From: Quisquiliibacterium sp036525975
Lineage (GTDB): Bacteria; Pseudomonadota; Gammaproteobacteria; Burkholderiales; Burkholderiaceae_E
DNA length: 7,093 nt
Direction of reading: 5' to 3'
Assembly: GCA_036525975.1 (NCBI GenBank)
Contig: DATCZK010000152.1
Location: 1-7,093 of the forward strand
Below the pieces are notes generated by a model, which worked only from the letters and a program-made list of their open reading frames with translations, searched no databases and was not told the DNA's origin. The translations under genes were made by a program, and so were the position numbers. Positions 1-5,743 of this stretch are shown one piece after another (positions within the stretch are counted from its first letter, which is position 1; each line of letters begins with the position of its first letter).

Positions 1-249
1 GCCCTCGACGTCGAGCGCGGCCATCTCGTCGATGTCGGCGCCGCCCACGAAGGCCTTTTCACCCGCGCCGGTGAGCACGACGGCGCGCAACTTCGGTTCT
101 CGCGACAGCTGGGACATCGCGCGAACGAACTCGTCCATCAGGACAGTGTTCAGGCAATTGAGCCGCGCGCTATTGTCGATCGTGACGAACGCGAGCAGCG
201 CGCCTTCGTCGCGGGTCTCGGTGCGAACGTGGATCGCTGGGTTCGTCAT
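1..249 (-). CDS. Enoyl-CoA hydratase/isomerase (crotonase family), N-terminal part; cut by window edge
   Basis: The 83 visible codons begin with ATG at 249 and run off the left edge. The translation contains the crotonase N-terminal signature: a strand ending in NCLN (residues 31-34, where NALN is usual), then VVLTGAGEKAFVGGADIDEM at about 57-76. The GGAD segment builds part of the oxyanion hole that stabilises the acyl-CoA thioester enolate. Family members hydrate 2-enoyl-CoA or isomerise acyl-CoAs in fatty-acid or aromatic degradation in the cytoplasm. The catalytic acidic residues lie beyond the edge, so the reaction cannot be fixed. No strong Shine-Dalgarno precedes the start; GTAACGATCGCC is the nearest sequence. 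The gene is divergent from higB, with 75 bases between the two starts. The family call is secure; the substrate is unknown. Confidence 0.87.
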   Translation of the reverse strand, partial: MTNPAIHVRTETRDEGALLAFVTIDNSARLNCLNTVLMDEFVRAMSQLSREPKLRAVVLTGAGEKAFVGGADIDEMAALDVEG

Positions 250-295
250 TGCCGGGCGATCGTTACACGGCTCGCGCCCGCTGTCCATCCGAGTG

Positions 296-310
296 TATAC
301 TGAGCAGTAT
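296..310 (+). promoter_or_regulatory. Probable higBA promoter -10 box and operator palindrome
   Basis: ATACTG (297-302) and CAGTAT (305-310) are perfect inverted repeats separated by AG. The -10-like hexamer TATACT (296-301) overlaps the left arm, so a bound repressor would occlude it. The implied transcription start near 308 leaves a leader of about 17 bases before higB. No good -35 box is visible at the right distance. HigA-type antitoxins are known to repress their own operons through such palindromes. The site lies in the only gap between two divergent genes, so it could also affect the enoyl-CoA hydratase gene. Confidence 0.5.
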
Positions 311-324
311 CAAGATACGGCGTC

Positions 325-603
325 ATGATCAAGAGCTTTTGCCACAAGGGGTTGCGACGCTTCTTTGAGACCGGCTCCACTGCGGGAATCGATTCGCGAC
401 ATGCCCCAAGGCTGCGCCTGCAACTCGCGGCGCTCGATCAGGCGAAGGCCCCGGCTGACTTGGGCGCGGCCCGGTGGGGATTGCATCCGCTGCGGGGGGC
501 GTTGAAAGGACACTGGTCGATTTGGGTCAGCGGCAACTGGCGGCTGACTTTCATGTTCGAGGGAAGCGACGTCGTGCTGGTCGACTACCAGGACTACCAT
601 TGA
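325..603 (+). CDS. higB: HigB toxin (RelE/ParE superfamily mRNA interferase)
   Basis: This 92-residue protein has the full length and signature of HigB toxins, ribosome-dependent endoribonucleases that cleave translated mRNA. The N-terminus MIKSFCHKGLRRFFETGS matches the family's first strand and helix. The block RWGLHPLRGALKGHWSIWVSGNWRLTFMF (about residues 50-78) is the conserved beta-sheet core, with basic and aromatic residues (His, Arg, Lys, Trp) that in this superfamily contact RNA. The C-terminus VDYQDYH is typical. ATG at 325 follows only a weak ribosome site. The gene is first in the operon: higA begins 11 bases after its TGA. Toxin-before-antitoxin order is characteristic of HigBA and unlike most type II systems. 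No truncation or missing core segment is visible, so it is probably functional. Confidence 0.94.
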   Translation: MIKSFCHKGLRRFFETGSTAGIDSRHAPRLRLQLAALDQAKAPADLGAARWGLHPLRGALKGHWSIWVSGNWRLTFMFEGSDVVLVDYQDYH

Positions 604-614
604 AGGAACCATCG

Positions 615-890
615 ATGACGCGTATGCACAATCCTCCTCACCCCGGCGAAGTTCTGCGCGAGTATCTCGGTGACATCACCGTCACCGAGGCGGCGAGCAA
701 GCTTCGCGTAACGCGTGCCGCGTTATCGCGCGTTCTCAACGGAAGCGCGGGCGTGTCGGTGGACATGGCGTTGCGTCTCGGGGAGGCGTTGGGCACGAGC
801 GCGGAGCTGTGGGCCGGCATGCAACTGCAATACGATCTCTTTCAGGCGGCACGCAGAAAACGCCCGAAGATCGAACGGCTGGCCGCGTAG
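615..890 (+). CDS. higA: HigA antitoxin (XRE-type helix-turn-helix)
   Basis: This 91-residue protein neutralises HigB and represses the operon. Its start region contains MHNPPHPGEVLREYL, a hallmark of HigA antitoxins. The helix-turn-helix spans about residues 22-48 (VTEAASKLRVTRAALSRVLNGSAGVS), followed by the helical segment MALRLGEALGTSAELWAGMQLQYDL that forms the dimer and toxin-facing part. I chose ATG at 615 because AAGGAA (603-608) lies just upstream at good spacing. An ATG three codons later (624) is possible. The same frame stays open upstream to 474, but there it only shadows higB. Translation is probably coupled to higB, whose stop overlaps the ribosome site. The gene converges with the PIN-toxin gene, with 61 bases between stop codons. 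Confidence 0.95.
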   Translation: MTRMHNPPHPGEVLREYLGDITVTEAASKLRVTRAALSRVLNGSAGVSVDMALRLGEALGTSAELWAGMQLQYDLFQAARRKRPKIERLAA

Positions 891-951
891 ACACGGCGGC
901 GAGCAACGAAGACTTGCAGGACATCGTCGCGCGTCCAGGTGCGCGCGTGCT

Positions 952-1383
952 CTAGCCGCGACCCCCGAGTTCCACCGCCAGCCCGATGCGCGACGCGGCT
1001 TCGGCCATTCGCGGGTCGATCGTTGCGACCGCACCAGCGCCTGCACGCCGTGCCGCGGCCAGGTGCAGCGCGTCGCCTGCACGCAGCCCGCGCCCGACGG
1101 CGTGGATCAGCTCCGCGGCCGCCGCGAACGTGTCGCGATCGATCGGAATCACCTGCAGCCCCCGCGTGTAGAGCGCGTCGAACTCGCGCCTGGCGGCGCG
1201 CAGCAGGGCGCTGGCGATCTGCCCGCCGCTTCGCTTGATCGCCAGCGCGCTGGCGAACTCGGTAACGAGCCAGTCGGACGCCGCGAGCGGCGCGGCGCTT
1301 CGAGCGAACCAGCTGGCGACTTCGTCCGACCGCGGCTCGGCGATCAACAGCGCGACCACGACGCTGGTGTCCAGGTAGACCAC
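952..1383 (-). CDS. vapC: PIN-domain toxin (VapC family ribonuclease)
   Basis: This 143-residue protein has the length and four acidic residues of a VapC toxin: D5 in VYLDTSVVVALL, E42 in LVTEFASALA, D104 in RAGDALHLAAA and D123 in ATIDPRMAEAA. In PIN domains these coordinate Mg or Mn for RNA cleavage; VapC targets are usually tRNA or rRNA. The RAGDALHLAAARRAGA motif is typical of VapCs paired with AbrB- or Phd-like antitoxins. The start codon is GTG (complement of CAC at 1381-1383); no ATG would keep the first strand with D5. No clear Shine-Dalgarno is present, which with GTG suggests weak initiation, perhaps coupled to the antitoxin gene ending 23 bases upstream. It is the distal gene of the pair. 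The RNA target cannot be read from sequence. Confidence 0.9.
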   Translation of the reverse strand: MVYLDTSVVVALLIAEPRSDEVASWFARSAAPLAASDWLVTEFASALAIKRSGGQIASALLRAARREFDALYTRGLQVIPIDRDTFAAAAELIHAVGRGLRAGDALHLAAARRAGAGAVATIDPRMAEAASRIGLAVELGGRG

Positions 1384-1406
1384 GACGCGATCGCGCGCGC
1401 CCGCGT

Positions 1407-1655
1407 TCAGTAGCGGGCGTCGTCGCGCAGCGCCTCGGACACCGGCTCAGTGACCGGCATGCGCGCGCGCAGGGCACGCGACCTCTCGGCGAACCTCGCC
1501 CGGTCGAAGCGCAGCGCCGGTGATACGACGATGTCGCCCGATGCGGTGAGCTCGGCGTTCACGACGCTGCCTTCGCGCAGGCCCGCCGCGCGCGTGACCT
1601 CGACCGGAATTCTCAGCGCCAGGCTGTTTCCCCAGCGCGCGACCTGCAGTTTCAT
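1407..1655 (-). CDS. AbrB/MazE-type (SpoVT-AbrB fold) antitoxin
   Basis: This 82-residue protein is the probable antitoxin for the downstream PIN toxin. Residues 2-47 follow the swapped-hairpin AbrB DNA-binding pattern: KLQVARWGNSLALRIPVEV, then LREGSVVNAEL, then GDIVVSPA. WGNSLALRIP is the most diagnostic block, shared by MazE and many VapB antitoxins. Residues 48-82 are rich in Arg, Glu and Ala and probably form the flexible toxin-wrapping tail. ATG at 1655 starts exactly at the conserved K-x-x-x-x-WGNS spacing. The upstream ribosome site is weak. Antitoxin-before-toxin order and the embedded operator at 1692-1714 are as expected for an autoregulated vapBC-type operon. I leave the symbol blank because AbrB-fold antitoxins are named inconsistently. 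Confidence 0.9.
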   Translation of the reverse strand: MKLQVARWGNSLALRIPVEVTRAAGLREGSVVNAELTASGDIVVSPALRFDRARFAERSRALRARMPVTEPVSEALRDDARY

Positions 1656-1688
1656 CGGAGTGCCGTTGATGTAGATACGGGTATATAC

Positions 1689-1717
1689 ATTATCGCCGGT
1701 CTCGGTCCGGCGATCAA
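1689..1717 (-). promoter_or_regulatory. Promoter of the AbrB-PIN operon with an inverted repeat filling its spacer
   Basis: Read on the minus strand, TTGATC (1717-1712) and GATAAT (1694-1689) form a good sigma-70-type -35/-10 pair separated by exactly 17 bases. The predicted start near 1682 gives a leader of about 27 bases. The arms ATCGCCGG (1692-1699) and CCGGCGAT (1707-1714) are perfect 8-bp inverted repeats around a 7-base spacer, covering almost the whole -10/-35 interval. A bound AbrB-fold dimer would block RNA polymerase directly. A further 8-bp palindrome, GTATATAC (1681-1688), sits at the predicted start. The spacing and symmetry are seen in the sequence; the operator role is inferred. 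Confidence 0.62.
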
Positions 1718-1751
1718 TCGCCCGGGCGGCTTAGGCGGGGTCGCAGCCGGT

Positions 1752-1772
1752 GGCCGGGGTTCGACGCCGGCC
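1752..1772 (-). terminator. Hairpin overlapping the stop of the SQR-like gene
   Basis: GGCCGG (1752-1757) and CCGGCC (1767-1772) pair around a 9-base loop and overlap the TAG of the flavoprotein gene. No T-tract follows on the minus strand, so it is not a classical intrinsic terminator. It may act as a 3' stabilising stem or a weak stop. Chance is possible in such GC-rich DNA. Confidence 0.28.
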
Positions 1773-2905
1773 TACCGGTACTTCCTCAGGTACATCCGCT
1801 CGAACCCGCGCTTGGCCCAGTGCATCGCGCGCATGCTCGGCAGGATCAGGTTGCGGCTCTCGGTGCGCATCACGAAGGTGCCGCTGTCGATCGAGTCGAC
1901 GATGCACAACAGCTCCACCTTGAAGGTGGCGGCGGGCGTTCGGCCCTTCAGCTCGGCGAGCAGGTTCTTGGCCGCGGCCGCGGCCTGCAGGTCGGCCATG
2001 TGCGCCTGCTTGGGCATCCAGTCGGGGCCCGGGAAGCTCCCGGAGTCGCCGGCCACGTAGACGCGCTCGGTGCCCTCCACCCGGCACTGCGCGTCGGCCT
2101 TCAGAAGCCCGCCCGGCGAGCGCGCGAGCTCGGTCTGGTCGAACCAGGCGTTGCCGGTCATCCCGGGCATGAACAGGATCAGGTCGGCCGGAAACTCGCC
2201 GCCCTCGGTCACGACCTTGTCGGCCTCGAAGCGCTGCATCTTGTGCCCGAGGTGGGTGGCGATGTCGCGCCGCGCCATCTCGCCCAGCAGGTGGCCGACC
2301 GCCTTGGGGCCGAGCCGGTTGCCCGGCTGCGGCGCGGGGCTGAAGAAGGTGATGTTGAAGCGCTCGCGCCGGCCCTCGCGGCGCAGCAGCTGGTCGATGC
2401 CGAAGACGAACTCGAACATCGGCCCGCCGCGCATCGCGCTCGGCTCGTTCGGGTTGCCGGCGAAGCCGCAGGCGATCGAGCCGCCCGGCATCGCGCGCAG
2501 GCGGTCGCGGATCCGCTCGGCCGCGGCGATGCCCTCGCAGGGCGTGATCGCGTGCTCGATGCCCGGGAGCCTCTTGATGAAGCGCCCGCCCGAGCCGATG
2601 ATCAGCCCGTCGTTGCGCACCTCGCCGTTGGAGGTGACCACCACGCGCCCGCCCTCGCGCAGCGACGTGGCCTCGCCCTGGTGGAAGTTCACGCGCGAGC
2701 GCGCGAGGAAGTTCTCCAGCGGCACGATCAGGTCGCCGGCGCTGCGCAGCCCGCTCGGGATCCAGATGATTCCGGGCAGGAAGTGGAGCTCGGCGCGCGG
2801 CGAGATCAGCGTGATCTCGAGTTTGGGGTCGCGCCGGCGCAGCTCGCGAATGGCGGTGAGGCCGGCGAAACCGGCGCCGACGACGGCGACGTGCGAAGTG
2901 GGCAT
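1772..2905 (-). CDS. Sulfide:quinone-oxidoreductase-type FAD-dependent oxidoreductase
   Basis: The 377-residue length is usual for the SQR/NDH-2-like flavoprotein family, which transfers electrons from sulfide (or NADH in relatives) to quinone at the cytoplasmic face of the membrane. The first FAD motif is VVGAGFAGL (8-16). The second is RVYVAGDSG (281-289), with D287 expected to contact the FAD ribityl chain, followed by PKQAHMADLQAAAAAKNL (298-315). The C-terminal part CIVDSIDSGTFVM...MHWAKRGFERMYLRKYR matches the SQR tail (C-LAD-GD-GA-FV, then an amphipathic membrane-binding helix with HWAK). Cysteines are C123, C146, C274 and C334. C123 and C334 fit two of the three SQR redox cysteines. 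The third, normally just before a GPxYEF-like block, is not there: the block reads MRGGPMFEF. GGAG lies 11 bases upstream of the ATG. It probably follows the DUF302 gene in one transcript. The fold is secure; sulfide as substrate is an inference. Confidence 0.82.
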   Translation of the reverse strand: MPTSHVAVVGAGFAGLTAIRELRRRDPKLEITLISPRAELHFLPGIIWIPSGLRSAGDLIVPLENFLARSRVNFHQGEATSLREGGRVVVTSNGEVRNDGLIIGSGGRFIKRLPGIEHAITPCEGIAAAERIRDRLRAMPGGSIACGFAGNPNEPSAMRGGPMFEFVFGIDQLLRREGRRERFNITFFSPAPQPGNRLGPKAVGHLLGEMARRDIATHLGHKMQRFEADKVVTEGGEFPADLILFMPGMTGNAWFDQTELARSPGGLLKADAQCRVEGTERVYVAGDSGSFPGPDWMPKQAHMADLQAAAAAKNLLAELKGRTPAATFKVELLCIVDSIDSGTFVMRTESRNLILPSMRAMHWAKRGFERMYLRKYR

Positions 2906-2982
2906 TGTGCTGTTGGCTCCGTTGGGCGAGACGCTGCGCCGATACTACCCTTCGCGTGCCGTGACGAGGTTGTCGTCGCAGT

Positions 2983-3012
2983 CGGGCGCGTGCGCCCGCC
3001 GCCCGGCGGGCG
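2983..3012 (-). promoter_or_regulatory. Two overlapping GC-rich hairpins between the DUF302 and SQR-like genes
   Basis: CGGGCGC (2983-2989) pairs with GCGCCCG (2992-2998). CGCCCGCCG (2993-3001) pairs with CGGCGGGCG (3004-3012). The two stems share 2993-2998, so they cannot form together. They lie in the 154-base gap upstream of the SQR-like gene. The arrangement resembles an attenuator or a processing site that would set the relative expression of the two genes. There is no T-tract and no leader peptide. Chance pairing in GC-rich DNA is a real alternative. Confidence 0.33.
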
Positions 3013-3059
3013 AGCCTTTCAATGAGGGTCGACGTTCCCCGCGCCGCGCGTCGCGGCGC

Positions 3060-3536
3060 TCAGCGCACGCCGAGCGCGTCGCGGGCGAGCCCGTCGAGCA
3101 GGGCTTCCACCTCCTTGAGCGCGGCCGCCGAGGCGGGCGACCCGTCGGGCCGCCAGGGCCGGCGGTAAGACACGTGCACGGTGCCCGGATCCTGCGCGGT
3201 GGCGTAGACGGTGATCGCGTAGGGGCACATCGAGACGTTCGCCGGATCGGCCTCCATCGTCTTGCGCGAGAGCGACGCGCTGCAAAAGACGAAGGCCTGC
3301 GCGTCGGCGTAGAGCTTGCGCGCCGAGCCCACGTCCTTGCCGGTGCGCTCGAGCATCGTGTTGATGTGCGAGTGGTAGTCGATCACCAGCCCCTTGCCCT
3401 CGATCGCCGACTTGAGGTCGTCGCGCACGTGCTCGAATTGGGCCTTGTTCGAGTAGGTCACGACCGGGTGCGGCGCCTGGGCGAACGCCGAGGAGACGAC
3501 GACGAGGCATGCGAGGCCCGTGAGAAAGCGTTTCAT
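3060..3536 (-). CDS. Exported DUF302-domain protein
   Basis: This 158-residue protein begins with a clear Sec signal peptide: MKRF, a hydrophobic core LTGLACLVVVSS, and AFA-Q at 17-20 for cleavage. C10 does not fit a lipobox, so it is probably soluble in the periplasm. The mature part matches the DUF302 pattern: VVTYSNKAQFEHVRDDLKSAIEGKGLVIDYHSHINTML (25-62), then AFVFCSASLSRKTMEADPANVSMCPYAITVYA (81-112) and a final strand VHVSYRRPW. DUF302 has no established biochemical role. C85 and C104 could form a disulfide. The ATG at 3536 follows an excellent Shine-Dalgarno (GGAGGAAATC before ATG), which outweighs upstream in-frame starts. A weak promoter, TTGACG (3667-3662) and GATGCT (3644-3639) with 17-base spacing, may drive it. 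The SQR-like gene lies 154 bases downstream in the same direction. Confidence 0.87.
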   Translation of the reverse strand: MKRFLTGLACLVVVSSAFAQAPHPVVTYSNKAQFEHVRDDLKSAIEGKGLVIDYHSHINTMLERTGKDVGSARKLYADAQAFVFCSASLSRKTMEADPANVSMCPYAITVYATAQDPGTVHVSYRRPWRPDGSPASAAALKEVEALLDGLARDALGVR

Positions 3537-3757
3537 GATTTCCTCCAGCTGGGCGGGTGCGATGCGCGGCAAACGAGAAACGTGCCAATGGCGCGTGGAA
3601 ACGCCCCGCCAAGACGCGCGTCCAGCGCGCTCGAGCCAAGCATCACCCCCGGCGCCCCCAGCGTCAAGCCGGGGCGGGCCGGCCGCGACGCGCCGGGAAT
3701 TCGGCCCTCCGACGCCGGCGAGCCGGCCCGGCCGGTTTCGTACTACGATCGCCGGCG

Positions 3758-5530
3758 ATGGCCTCCTCACCGCTCGTCGCGCTCGAACGCCTGCGAAACG
3801 AATTCGGCGCCGAGGCGGCGTCGGCAAAGCTGGCGCTGCTCGGGCGCCTCGCCCGTGCGCGCCTGGGCAGCGCGCGTTCGGTGCTTCGCTTGCACGAGGC
3901 GCTGTGCTTCATTCGGGCGTACCCCGACGACGCGGAGGTGCTCGCGCGGGTGCGCTCGATGCTGGACGGGTTCGCGAAGCGCGCGGACCTGCGCGCGCAC
4001 CGCGAGGCGCTCGCCGACAGCGGCATCGCGGGCACCGAAATCCGCTGGCGCTTCTTCGCCGGCCAGGCGCAGTGGCTCGCCGAGCGCTGGCCGCGGCGGC
4101 TGCGGCTGGATCGCCGCGACCCCGACGCCGGGGAGCGCATCGCGCGCGCGCTCGCGCCGCTCGTGACCCACGCCGAGGCCACCGCGCTCAATGAGCTGAA
4201 GCCCCCGGGCTACGCCGCGCTCGATCGCCTGGGCGGCGCGGGGGGAAAGGGCGGCAAGGGCGGCGCGGGCGGCAAGGGCGGTGCAGGCGGCGCGGGCGGC
4301 AAGGGCGAGACCGACGCGGTCTTCCTGCTGCGTCGCATCGCCGCGATGCCGGGCAACGGCTTCACCCGCGAGGCCTTCACCGACACCGTGGACGCGGCCT
4401 TCGTCCTGCTGCCCGGGCCCGACACGCCGTCGCGAACCGCGGCGTGGCTCCGCTGGGCGCCGGTCGTGTTGCGCGGCGAGCCGCCGCCGCGCGCGCGCCC
4501 CGAGCTGCGGGCGCAACTCGCGCGCGCGCCGCGCTCGGCGCGCCGGCTGTCGCTGCGCGAGGGCGCCGAAGTCGCGGAGCTGGCGCGCGCGGCGATGATC
4601 ACGAGGGAGCGCTCGCTCGAGGCGTTCTCGTTCGCCAACGCGCGCGACGCCTGGCTGGTGGACGACGGCGACGGGCTCGCGTTCGCCTTCACCGGCGTGG
4701 TTCCCGAGCGTCGGCACGCGCTCGCCTCCTACTACGGCGGGCTGACGCTGCGCAACGGCGTGCCGATCGGTTACTCGCAGTGCGACCTGCTGGGCGCCAG
4801 CGCCGCGCTGTCGTTCAACACCTTCGAGACCTTCCGGGGCATGGAGGCGGCCTACGTGTTCGCGCGCTGGCTGGCCGCGCTGCGCCACCTCTTCGGCGCG
4901 GCCTCGTTCAGCATCGAGCCCTACCAGCTCGGCAAGCACAACGACGAGGCGATCGAGTCGGGCGCGTGGTGGTTCTACGCCAAGCTGGGGTTCGCCCCGC
5001 GCGACCGCGCCGCGCGCGACCTGGCGCGCGCCGAGATCGACCGCGTGCGGCGCAGCCCGCGCCACCGCACGCGCCCGGCCACGTTGCGCCGGCTCGCCGA
5101 GCGGCACCTGTTCTTCGAGCTCGACCCCGCCCACCCGCGCCCGCGCGTGGACCTGGCTGCGCTGGGGATGGAGGTGGGCGCCACGCTCTCGGCGCGAAGC
5201 GGGTCGGACCGCGAGCGCGGTGTGGCCGAGATCGGCGCCGAGCTGATGCAACGGTGCGGTGCGGGCTCGCTGCGCAGGTTTGCACCGGACGAGCGCGAAG
5301 CGTGGCGCCGCATCGCGCCGGTGCTCGCGCTCCTCGACCTCGACGACTGGCACGCCGGCGAGCGCCGAGCGCTGGTGGAGCTGGTTCGCGCCAAGGGCGG
5401 GCACAGCGAGCGCGACTACCTGATCGCCTACGCCGGGCACCCGAGGCTCGACGCGTCGCTGCTGGATTGGGCGCGGGCGAATTCGCCCGACGGGAATGTG
5501 CCCGTGAGCCTCCCGAAGCGCTCTCGGTAA
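3758..5530 (+). CDS. Uncharacterised 590-residue protein with a GNAT-like domain and Gly-rich linker
   Basis: I do not recognise a named family. Residues 1-158 are mostly helical and rich in Arg, Ala and Leu. Residues 159-182 are a GGA/GGK repeat linker. Residues 183-285 form a second Arg-rich segment. Residues 286-415 look like a GNAT acyltransferase fold: strands in YYGGLTLRNGVPIGYSQCDLL (325-345), LSFNTFETFRGMEAAYVFARWL (351-372) as a strand plus a helix near the usual CoA-binding site, then PYQLGKHNDEAIESGAWWFYAKLGF (388-412), recalling the GNAT ending N-x-x-A-x-x-x-Y-x-K-x-GF. Residues 416-590 are helical, basic and unassigned. No signal peptide or membrane segment is seen, so it is probably cytoplasmic. 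ATG at 3758 was chosen because upstream in-frame sequence is Arg/Pro-rich filler; no clear ribosome site is present. It is divergent from the DUF302 gene (221 bases between starts). Acetyl-CoA use is inferred from pattern only. Confidence 0.8.
   Translation: MASSPLVALERLRNEFGAEAASAKLALLGRLARARLGSARSVLRLHEALCFIRAYPDDAEVLARVRSMLDGFAKRADLRAHREALADSGIAGTEIRWRFFAGQAQWLAERWPRRLRLDRRDPDAGERIARALAPLVTHAEATALNELKPPGYAALDRLGGAGGKGGKGGAGGKGGAGGAGGKGETDAVFLLRRIAAMPGNGFTREAFTDTVDAAFVLLPGPDTPSRTAAWLRWAPVVLRGEPPPRARPELRAQLARAPRSARRLSLREGAEVAELARAAMITRERSLEAFSFANARDAWLVDDGDGLAFAFTGVVPERRHALASYYGGLTLRNGVPIGYSQCDLLGASAALSFNTFETFRGMEAAYVFARWLAALRHLFGAASFSIEPYQLGKHNDEAIESGAWWFYAKLGFAPRDRAARDLARAEIDRVRRSPRHRTRPATLRRLAERHLFFELDPAHPRPRVDLAALGMEVGATLSARSGSDRERGVAEIGAELMQRCGAGSLRRFAPDEREAWRRIAPVLALLDLDDWHAGERRALVELVRAKGGHSERDYLIAYAGHPRLDASLLDWARANSPDGNVPVSLPKRSR
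4232..4303 (+). repeat. Eight in-frame 9-bp units encoding GGA/GGK
   Basis: Eight tandem 9-base units of the form GGC-GGC-GCG or GGC-GGC-AAG encode Gly-Gly-X, with X in the order A, K, K, A, K, A, A, K. Units 2 and 6 carry third-position changes, so the tract is not fresh. The result is a flexible, positively charged 24-residue linker inside the GNAT-like protein. Unit length is a multiple of three, so gain or loss of units would keep the frame. Confidence 0.9.
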
Positions 5531-5576
5531 GTTATCTCCCCTGCTTCGAACTCGCATCGGCCCGTGAGAGCCGCAC

Positions 5577-5590
5577 TTCGCGATCGCGAA
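5577..5590. repeat. 14-bp perfect palindrome
   Basis: TTCGCGATCGCGAA is perfectly self-complementary. It lies 47 bases past the stop of the 590-residue gene and contains GCGATCGC, a palindrome that is over-represented in some genomes. It has no loop, so it is a poor terminator; a protein-binding site or chance are alternatives. Confidence 0.4.
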
Positions 5591-5713
5591 CGACGTCGCA
5601 CGCCGCTATGTGCCGCCCGGACTGGCGGGCGAGCTCCCGCGAGACCAAACCGCGCGAGATGAGCTCGCGTGCAGCGATATCCGTGACAAGTAGCTGACCC
5701 TTTGCCCGAGGCC

Positions 5714-5743
5714 GGTTGCAATGGGTTGCGCAAGGTTGCGGTG
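5714..5743 (+). repeat. Three tandem 10-bp direct repeats, GGTTGC core
   Basis: Units GGTTGCAATG, GGTTGCGCAA and GGTTGCGGTG follow one another without gaps, so the GGTTGC core recurs every 10 bases, about one helical turn. The array runs directly into the 25-bp palindrome that precedes the third TA module, and its last unit supplies a possible -35 box (TTGCGG, 5736-5741). The phasing suggests a protein binding several units on one DNA face. Confidence 0.65.

Noticed and set aside
897..954. Short plus-strand peptide (ASNEDLQDIVARPGARVL) after higA
   Set aside because: Under 20 codons, no start codon or ribosome site, and it overlaps the convergent PIN-toxin stop; no evidence beyond an open frame.
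1820..3025. Long plus-strand open frame opposite the SQR-like gene
   Set aside because: It is antisense to a gene with clear FAD motifs; its translation is Arg/Ala/His/Gly-rich without any motif, as expected for a shadow in GC-rich DNA.
3568..3591. Sigma-54-like promoter (TGGCACG...TTTGC on the minus strand) before the DUF302 gene
   Set aside because: The GG and GC elements are separated by 14 bases instead of the required 10, so it does not fit the -24/-12 geometry.
2070..4166. 698-codon plus-strand frame spanning two minus-strand genes
   Set aside because: It crosses the SQR-like gene, an intergenic gap, the DUF302 gene and the front of the 590-residue gene; composition is Arg/Ser/Pro-rich and there is no ribosome site or domain.
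3767..5557. 596-codon minus-strand frame opposite the GNAT-like gene
   Set aside because: The plus strand shows motif-like, conserved-looking blocks, whereas this translation is Arg/Ala/Gln/Val-rich low complexity; treated as a shadow.
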